Below, in pieces: positions 58,457-64,000 of a stretch of 64,000 bases of DNA. Source of the DNA: Geodermatophilus sp. TF02-6 (lineage in GTDB: Bacteria; Actinomycetota; Actinomycetes; Mycobacteriales; Geodermatophilaceae); NCBI RefSeq assembly GCF_003319115.1, contig NZ_QOHF01000013.1, positions 62,001-126,000 of the forward strand, in the 5' to 3' direction. A program made the translations under genes and the position numbers. The notes beneath the pieces are model-generated. The model was not told the DNA's origin, made no database searches, and was given only the letters and a program-made list of their open reading frames with translations. Within the stretch, counting starts at the first letter, position 1; every line of letters begins with the position of its first letter.

Positions 58457-60171
58457 CCGACGGCGGGCCGCGGCTGCGCAGCAACCTGCAGGAGGGCAGC
58501 TCCCGCTGGGCCGTCCGCCGGGCGCAGTGGCGGGCGCTGGGCATCTCCGACGAGGACATGCGCAAGCCCAAGGTCGCGATCGTCAACTCGTCGTCGGACC
58601 TGGCGATCTGCTTCAGCCACCTGGACGGGATCGTCGCGCCGCTCAAGGAGGCGATCCGGGCCGCCGGCGGCCTGCCGTTCGAGGTCCGGACGGCGGCCCC
58701 GAGCGACTTCATCACCTCCGCCGGCCGGGACGGGCGCTACATCCTGCCCAGCCGCGACCTGATCGTGAACGACGTCGAGGTCGCCGTGGAGGGCGCCCAG
58801 CTCGACGGGATGGTCACCCTCGCCTCGTGCGACAAGACCGCGCCGGCGCACCTCATGGCCGCCGGCCGGCTGGACATCCCGACGATCGTCGTCGGCTGCG
58901 GCTACCAGCCCAGCGGCGACCACCGCGGGGAGCACGTCGACATCGAGGAGGTCTTCCTGGCCGCCGGCTCCGTGGCCGCCGGCCGGATGAGCCTCGAGCA
59001 GCTGTGCGGCATGAGCGACAACGCCATCCGCGGGCCCGGTGTCTGCGCCGGCCTCGGCACCGCGAACACCATGCACACGGCCTGCGAGGCCCTGGGCATG
59101 TCGCTGTCGGGCACCACCCCGGTGCTGGCCAACGGCCCGGCCATGTGGGACGCCGTCCGCCGTGCCGGCGCCCGCATCGTCGACCTGGTCACCGAGGGCC
59201 GGCGCCCGCGCGAGGTCATGACCGCCGGCGCCTTCCGCAACGCGGTCACGGTGATGCTGGCGATCAGCGCCTCGGTGAACTCGATCAAGCACCTGCAGGC
59301 CGTGGCGCACGAGGCGGCGGTCGACGTCGACGTCCCCGGCCTGTTCGCCGAGCTCGCCGACCGGGTGCCGCTGCTGTGCGCGGTCCGTCCGAACGGCCCG
59401 CACTCCATCGAGGACCTGGAGCGGGCCGGCGGCACCCGCGCCGTCCTCGTCCAGCTGCGCGACCTGCTCGACCTCGACGTCCCCACCGTGGACGGCGGCA
59501 CGCTCGGCGAGGTGCTGGCGGGCGCCACCGTGGCCGACGAGGAGGTGGTCCGCCCCGCGGACCGCCCGTTCGGGACCCGGCCGACGATCGTGGTCGTCCG
59601 CGGGTCGCTGGCCCCCGGCGGCGCTGTGGTGAAACGGCCGGTGGACGACCGCGGCGCGCGCCGCTTCGAGGGCACGGCGCTGTGCTACTCGACCCGCGAC
59701 GAGGCGCTGGCCGGACTGCAGCGCGGCGAGGTCGGCCCCGGCACGGTGCTGGTCGTCCGCGGCCTCGGCGTCGTCGGCGGGCCCGGCATGGCGCTGGGCT
59801 CGGCGGTGGTCTTCGCGCTGGAGGGCGCCGGCCTGGGCGACAGCGTCGCGGTGGTCACCGACGGGCAGATGTCCGGGTTGGTCAACGTGGGCACCGTCGT
59901 CGGCGAGGTGACGCCGGAGGCGGCGCTGGGCGGGCCGCTGGCCCTGGTGGAGGACGGCGACCGGATCGTCATCGACGTCGACCGGCGCACCGTCGACCTC
60001 GAGGTGCCCGACGACGTCCTGGCCGCCCGCCGCGAGCGGCTGGGCAGCACCGACCTGGGCCCGGACCACGGCTGGCTGTCGGCCTACCGCCGGCTGGTCT
60101 CCCCCGTCCCCGAGGGCGCGGTGCTCACCGCCCCCGCCCCGGGCCGTGCGCCTGCCGAGGAGACGACGTGA
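58453..60171 (+). CDS. IlvD/Edd-family dehydratase (module B)
   Basis: 572-residue paralogue of the protein at 50907. Putative cluster cysteines C53 (SDLAICFSHLDG), C126 (ASCDKTAPAH) and C198 (GPGVCAGLGTANTM) are conserved and the segment between them has the same length. The last 25 residues (PEGAVLTAPAPGRAPAEETT) extend beyond module A. Differences between the paralogues, such as CDKTAPAH versus CDKTTPGQ, suggest related but distinct substrates. Coupled to the permease and the following FAD gene by GTGA overlaps. Confidence 0.87.
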   Translation: MTDGGPRLRSNLQEGSSRWAVRRAQWRALGISDEDMRKPKVAIVNSSSDLAICFSHLDGIVAPLKEAIRAAGGLPFEVRTAAPSDFITSAGRDGRYILPSRDLIVNDVEVAVEGAQLDGMVTLASCDKTAPAHLMAAGRLDIPTIVVGCGYQPSGDHRGEHVDIEEVFLAAGSVAAGRMSLEQLCGMSDNAIRGPGVCAGLGTANTMHTACEALGMSLSGTTPVLANGPAMWDAVRRAGARIVDLVTEGRRPREVMTAGAFRNAVTVMLAISASVNSIKHLQAVAHEAAVDVDVPGLFAELADRVPLLCAVRPNGPHSIEDLERAGGTRAVLVQLRDLLDLDVPTVDGGTLGEVLAGATVADEEVVRPADRPFGTRPTIVVVRGSLAPGGAVVKRPVDDRGARRFEGTALCYSTRDEALAGLQRGEVGPGTVLVVRGLGVVGGPGMALGSAVVFALEGAGLGDSVAVVTDGQMSGLVNVGTVVGEVTPEAALGGPLALVEDGDRIVIDVDRRTVDLEVPDDVLAARRERLGSTDLGPDHGWLSAYRRLVSPVPEGAVLTAPAPGRAPAEETT

Positions 60172-61514
60172 CCTGGATCGAGGAGCCGGGACGGCGCACC
60201 GCCGTCCTCGGCGAGTACGAGGTCGTCGTGGTCGGCGGCGGCCCGGCCGGGGTCATGGCCGCGGCCGCCGCCGCCCGCGCCGGCCGCTCGACGATCCTGG
60301 TCGAGCGCAACGGCTACACCGGCGGCGCGGGCAGCGCCGGCGGGCTGTCCACGTTCTGCGGGCTGCACGCCAACGTGCACGGCGAGCACCGCCAGGTGAT
60401 CCACGGCCTGGCCGACGAGCTGCTGGCGCGGATGGCCGCGCTCGACGGGCTGAACGAGCCGCACCTGAGCTTCGCCGACCGGATCCTCGCCCAGGCCTAC
60501 GACATCAGCGCCTACAAGATCGCCCTCGACGACCTGCTGGTCGGGTCCGGCGTGACGCTGCTGTTCCACGCCCTCGCCGTCGGCGTGGTCATGGCCGACG
60601 AGTCCACCGTCGACGCGCTGCTGGTGGAGTCCAAGTCGGGCCGCGGCGCGATCCGCGGCCGGGTGTTCGTCGACGGCTCCGGCGACGGCGACCTCGCCGC
60701 GTGGGCCGGGGCGCCGTACGAGAAGACCGACCCGGGGCACGGGATGCTCTACCCGTCACTGATGTTCCGCATCAACGGCGTGGACGCCGGGGCCGCCGCG
60801 GCGACCCACGACCGGCTGTCCGGCCTCATGGAGGACGCCGAGCGCGCCGGCCGGTTCACCTTCCCGCGCAAGCGCCCGATCGTGCGGCCCCAGCGCAACC
60901 CGCTGGAGTGGCGGGCCAACATCACCCAGCTGCGCAACCCCGACGGCAGCGCGATCGACGGCACCGACGTGTGGCAGCTGACCCGCGGCGAGCTGCAGGG
61001 CCGCCGGCAGGTCCGCGACGTCTTCCCGTTCTACCGGCAGGAGGTGCCCGGCTTCGCGGCCGCCTACGTCGTCGACATCGCGCCGGACATCGGCATCCGG
61101 GAGACCCGCCGGATCGTCGGCGCCCACCAGCTCACCCAGGACGACATCCTCGACTGCGCCGACTTCCCCGACGCGATCGGCGTCAACGGCTGGCCGGTCG
61201 AGGCCCACGTCGCCGGCGACGTCGAGATCCGCTGGCAGCGCCGGCCGCGCGGCTACAACCAGCTGCCGTTTCGCATGATCGTCCCGCAAGTGCTGTCCAA
61301 CACCTACGTGGTGGGCCGGTGCGCCTCGATGACCCACGAGGGCCAGTCCAGCGCCCGGGTCAGCGGGCCCTGCTTCGCGATGGGCCAGGCCGCCGGCACC
61401 GCCGCCGACCTCGCCCTCTCCGCCGGGGTGGCGGTCGGGGACGTCGACGTCGCCAAGCTGCAGGCCCGCCTCGAGGAGGACGGCGCCTGGCTCGGCGGGG
61501 AGGGCGGGCGATGA
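60168..61514 (+). CDS. FAD-dependent oxidoreductase (module B)
   Basis: 448-residue paralogue of the flavoprotein at 52574: VVVVGGGPAGVMAAAAAARAG, LVERNGYTGGAGSAGGLSTF, NPLEWRANITQLRNPDGSAI, YVVDIAPDIGIRETRR and YVVGRCASMTHEGQSSARV. Long identical stretches show a recent common origin, yet the middle (HDRLSGLMEDAERAG) and C-terminus have diverged. It overlaps the aconitase X large subunit gene (ATGA), so its product probably feeds into or follows that reaction. Confidence 0.85.
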   Translation: MTWIEEPGRRTAVLGEYEVVVVGGGPAGVMAAAAAARAGRSTILVERNGYTGGAGSAGGLSTFCGLHANVHGEHRQVIHGLADELLARMAALDGLNEPHLSFADRILAQAYDISAYKIALDDLLVGSGVTLLFHALAVGVVMADESTVDALLVESKSGRGAIRGRVFVDGSGDGDLAAWAGAPYEKTDPGHGMLYPSLMFRINGVDAGAAAATHDRLSGLMEDAERAGRFTFPRKRPIVRPQRNPLEWRANITQLRNPDGSAIDGTDVWQLTRGELQGRRQVRDVFPFYRQEVPGFAAAYVVDIAPDIGIRETRRIVGAHQLTQDDILDCADFPDAIGVNGWPVEAHVAGDVEIRWQRRPRGYNQLPFRMIVPQVLSNTYVVGRCASMTHEGQSSARVSGPCFAMGQAAGTAADLALSAGVAVGDVDVAKLQARLEEDGAWLGGEGGR

Positions 61515-62794
61515 GGCTGACCGACGACGAGCGGGTGATGCTCGACGGCGAGCAGGGCGAGGCGGTCGCCGCCGCGATGGACCTGCTGGTCCGCTACGGC
61601 GAGGTGCTCGGCGCCGAGCGGCTGGTCGACACCGACAACGTGTGCGGAGCCAACCTCTTCGGATCCCGGCACAGCCTGGTCTGCGGCTCCCCCACCCCGG
61701 ACGCCGCCTTCTCCGAGCACAGCCTCGACGCGCCCACCGTGCTGACCATCCCCCCGGTGCGCGCGCAGAGCTACCAGCTCATCGGGCCGATGGACACCAA
61801 GCACTGGCAGGTGCAGGGGCTGCCGCAGGCCGAGCACGACGAGATCATCGCCAGCGAGCGGTACAACGCCGAGCACGGCATCCACCTGCTCACCACCTGC
61901 ACCCCGTACCAGGTGGGCAACGTCCCGCTCAAGGGCGAGCACTGCGCCTGGATGGAGAGCTCGGCGGTCGTCTACGTCAACTCCGTGCTCGGCGCGCGCA
62001 CCAACGTGGAGGGCCGGGAGAGCACGGGCGCGGCCATGCTCACCGGCAAGATCCCCTACTGGGGCCTGCACCTGGAGGAGAACCGGCACGGCTCGCACCT
62101 GGTCGAGGTGACCACGCCGGTCGAGAGCAACCGGGACTGGGGGCTGCTCGGCTACTGGATCGGCGAGCAGGTGCCGGAGGAGGCCATCCCGGTGGTCGAC
62201 GGGATCACCGCCACCACGCCCGACCTGGTCCGGCTCAAGCACTTCGGCGCCGCGGCCGCGTCCTCGGGGGGCGTGGAGCTCTACCACGTCCCGGGCGTCA
62301 CGGCGGAGGCGCGCACCGTCGAGGAGGCGCTCGCCGGGCGGACGCCGGTCGAGCGGCTGACCTACGGTCCGGCGCAGCGCCGGGAGGCGTACGAGCACCT
62401 GAACGCCACGGCCACGGACACCTCGGTCGACCTGGTGATGATCGGCTGCCCGCACGCGACGCTCGGGCAGATCCGCGACGTCGTCCGGCTGCTCGAGGGC
62501 CGCCGGGTGCACCCGGACACCGAGCTGTGGGTCTTCACCCCCCGCGCGTTGCGGCACGTCGCCGAGCGCAACGGGTACGACCGGGCGCTCGCCGACGCCG
62601 GCGCGCTGCTGATGAGCGACACCTGTCCGGCGATCGGCCGGTTCCTGCCGAAGGGGACCCGGGTCATCGCCACCGACTCGGCCAAGCAGGTGCACTACCT
62701 GCCGGCGATCATGGACGTGCAGGGCCGGTTCGGCACCCTCGCCGAGTGCGTGGACGCCGCGGTGACCGGCACCTGGCGGGGGGAGGTCCCGTGA
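61511..62794 (+). CDS. Aconitase X large (catalytic) subunit
   Basis: 427-residue AcnX-family hydro-lyase. Candidate iron-sulfur cysteines are C130 (LLTTCTPYQVGN), the one in MIGCPHATLGQI and the one in MSDTCPAIGRF; NSVLGARTNVEGRES and KIPYWGLHLEENRHG are further family segments. Known AcnX enzymes include phosphomevalonate dehydratase (archaea) and cis-3-hydroxy-L-proline dehydratase (bacteria); the neighbours here fit neither pathway clearly. The small swivelling subunit is a separate gene directly downstream. Confidence 0.87.
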   Translation: MRLTDDERVMLDGEQGEAVAAAMDLLVRYGEVLGAERLVDTDNVCGANLFGSRHSLVCGSPTPDAAFSEHSLDAPTVLTIPPVRAQSYQLIGPMDTKHWQVQGLPQAEHDEIIASERYNAEHGIHLLTTCTPYQVGNVPLKGEHCAWMESSAVVYVNSVLGARTNVEGRESTGAAMLTGKIPYWGLHLEENRHGSHLVEVTTPVESNRDWGLLGYWIGEQVPEEAIPVVDGITATTPDLVRLKHFGAAAASSGGVELYHVPGVTAEARTVEEALAGRTPVERLTYGPAQRREAYEHLNATATDTSVDLVMIGCPHATLGQIRDVVRLLEGRRVHPDTELWVFTPRALRHVAERNGYDRALADAGALLMSDTCPAIGRFLPKGTRVIATDSAKQVHYLPAIMDVQGRFGTLAECVDAAVTGTWRGEVP

Positions 62795-63210
62795 GCCAGG
62801 TCGTGCTCACCGGTCGCGGACTGGTCGGCGGCGTCGCCGAGGGGGAGGCGCTGGTCACCCGCGAGGCGATCTCCGGCTGGGGCGGGGTCGAGCCCCGCGA
62901 GGGCCGGGTGATCGAGTCGCGGCACGAGCTGGTCGGGCAGTCCTTCGCCGGCAAGGTGCTGGTCTTCCGCGGCGCCAAGGGCTCCTCGGGCTGGTCGGGG
63001 GTGTTCCACCTGACCCGGCTGATGGGTTCGGCGCCCGCGGCGATGGTGTTCACCACGATGAACACCAAGATCGCGCTCGGGGTCGTGGTGACCCACGTGC
63101 CGGCGGTGACCGACCTCGACGGCGACCCGTTCGAGCTCATCCGCACCGGTGACCGGGTGCGGGTGGACGCCGACCGCGGGCAGGTCATCGTCACCCCGGC
63201 GGGCGGGTAG
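62791..63210 (+). CDS. Aconitase X small (swivel) subunit
   Basis: 139-residue beta-rich domain matching the AcnX swivel subunit: VVLTGRGLVGGVAEGEALVT, GWGGVEPREGRVIESRHEL and the catalytic-side loop GKVLVFRGAKGSSGWSG. It completes the active site of the large subunit. GTG 62791 overlaps the large-subunit stop (GTGA) and follows GGGGAGG. Last gene of the operon; a long inverted repeat follows its stop codon. Confidence 0.87.
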   Translation: MSQVVLTGRGLVGGVAEGEALVTREAISGWGGVEPREGRVIESRHELVGQSFAGKVLVFRGAKGSSGWSGVFHLTRLMGSAPAAMVFTTMNTKIALGVVVTHVPAVTDLDGDPFELIRTGDRVRVDADRGQVIVTPAGG

Positions 63211-63260
63211 CGTCGTCGGCACCCGTCCCCGGCGCACGCACGGACGGGGATCGACGACGC
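63210..63260. terminator. Composite inverted repeat between aconitase X and IclR genes
   Basis: Outer arms GCGTCGTCG (63210-63218) and CGACGACGC (63252-63260); inner arms CCCGTCC (63222-63228) and GGACGGG (63242-63248); symmetric 3-base internal loops and a 13-base apex. It could be the operon terminator or an autoregulatory site for the IclR gene. Confidence 0.65.
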
Positions 63261-63309
63261 AGACGGACGTCGCGGCGCAGCGCCGCGACGGCGCGGAGGA
63301 GCTGGACCA

Positions 63310-64000
63310 CTGACCGAACCCGAGGCCGTGCCCGACGACGAGGGCGCCGGGGACGTCGGCGCCGTCCGCCAGCGCGGCGACTACTTCGTGCAGTCCCTGG
63401 AGCGCGGGCTGGCCGTGATCAAGGCCTTCACCGCCGAGGAGCCGGAGCTGACCCTCAGCGACATCGCCCGCCGCACCGGGATGACCCGCGCGGCGGCCCG
63501 CCGCTTCGTGCTGACGCTGGTCGACCTGGGGTACGTCGGCACCACCGACCGGCGGTTCCACCTGCGCCCGACCGTCCTGGAGCTCGGCTACACGTACCTG
63601 TCGCTGCTGTCCTTCCCGCAGGTGGCCACCCCGCACCTGACCGCGCTGTCCGAGCGGCTCAACGAGACGACCAGCGTCGCCGTCCTCGACGGGGACGACA
63701 TCGTCTACGTCGCGCGGGTGGGCCCGCGCCGCGTCATCTCCAGCGGGCTGACCGTCGGCACCAGGCTGCCGGCCTTCGTCACCTCCCACGGCCGCGTCCA
63801 GCTCGCCGCGCTGCCCGACGACCGGCTGGACGCCTACCTGACCCGCGCCCGCCTCGAGCCGCGCACCGCGCGGACGACGACCGACCCGGTCAAGCTGCGC
63901 GACCGGCTGCTGGAGGTGCGCGCCCAGGGCTTCGCGCTGGTCGACCAGGAGCTGGAGGAGGGCGTGACCTCGATCGCCGTCCCGGTCCGCGACGCCTCGG
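63310..64000 (+). CDS. IclR-family transcriptional regulator (PcaR/PobR-like), partial, probable CTG start
   Basis: 230 codons are visible; the gene continues beyond the window. N-terminal winged helix-turn-helix: DYFVQSLERGLAVIKAF, LTLSDIARRTGMTRAAARRF; the effector domain has YLSLLSFPQVATPHL, DGDDIVYVARVGPRR and GTRLPAFVTSHGRV. IclR proteins control aromatic and organic-acid catabolism. Reading from CTG 63310, nine bases after GGAGGAG, gives the natural-looking MTEPEAVPDDE; the first conventional in-frame start, GTG 63328, has no good ribosome binding site. Probable regulator of the adjacent dehydratase operon. Confidence 0.83.
   Translation, partial: MTEPEAVPDDEGAGDVGAVRQRGDYFVQSLERGLAVIKAFTAEEPELTLSDIARRTGMTRAAARRFVLTLVDLGYVGTTDRRFHLRPTVLELGYTYLSLLSFPQVATPHLTALSERLNETTSVAVLDGDDIVYVARVGPRRVISSGLTVGTRLPAFVTSHGRVQLAALPDDRLDAYLTRARLEPRTARTTTDPVKLRDRLLEVRAQGFALVDQELEEGVTSIAVPVRDAS

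Overview
The window is very GC-rich DNA from an actinobacterium. Mycothiol genes (mshA, mshD), GlnR, SenX3-RegX3, HbhA and LmeA homologues, many GTG starts, GTGA/ATGA gene overlaps and leaderless TANNNT promoters all fit. Protein style and the GC-rich hairpin repeats after stop codons suggest Geodermatophilaceae (Blastococcus, Geodermatophilus or Modestobacter); the genus is inference. It looks chromosomal, with no insertion sequence, phage gene, tRNA, rRNA or CRISPR array seen.

Layout. 1-107: 5' end of an MFS transporter. 268-4129 (minus): sulfate activation and PAPS/PAP recycling (cysN, cysD, cysQ) plus a thioesterase. 4158-7467: a PhoPR-like two-component pair and a siderophore-interacting flavoprotein. 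7745-11789: two small stress-type proteins, a protein with fifteen tandem 14-residue repeats, and an LCP-family protein that appears to have lost its active site. 11920-16106: pstSCAB preceded by an exact 11-bp direct-repeat PHO box. 16335-24349: mshD, glnR, a membrane protein, lmeA, thiX, a cysteine-rich leader peptide, sseA, sseC and a nitrobindin-like protein, an order that from memory matches M. tuberculosis Rv0813c-Rv0821c. 24346-28797: a DUF885 protein, a hypothetical protein and NhaA.

29009-32641 holds a MurD2-MurL pair (L-Glu ligation to UDP-MurNAc-L-Ala, then epimerisation) followed by a D-glutamate-cyclase-like protein, an alternative D-glutamate route for peptidoglycan. 32652-36762: Fur, YgfZ, a BKACE enzyme, the c-di-GMP-responsive anti-sigma factor RsiG (both binding motifs intact) and an asparaginase. 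36850-50842 resembles M. tuberculosis Rv0474-Rv0491: XRE regulator, HbhA, DUF2516, murB, a truncated SDR, mshA, YbjN, gpmA, phoU, senX3, regX3, interrupted by PspC, spermidine-synthase-like, DUF1059, EAL and methyltransferase genes.

50907-64000 is a catabolic-looking locus of unknown substrate. Two paralogous modules, each an IlvD/Edd dehydratase plus an FAD oxidoreductase, stand on opposite sides of a shared control region. One carries an uncharacterised TDGLP-type protein; the other an ABC importer and a two-subunit aconitase X, with an IclR regulator running off the window. This locus, MurD2-MurL, the cysteine leader peptide and the dispersed hairpin family are the most interesting items.
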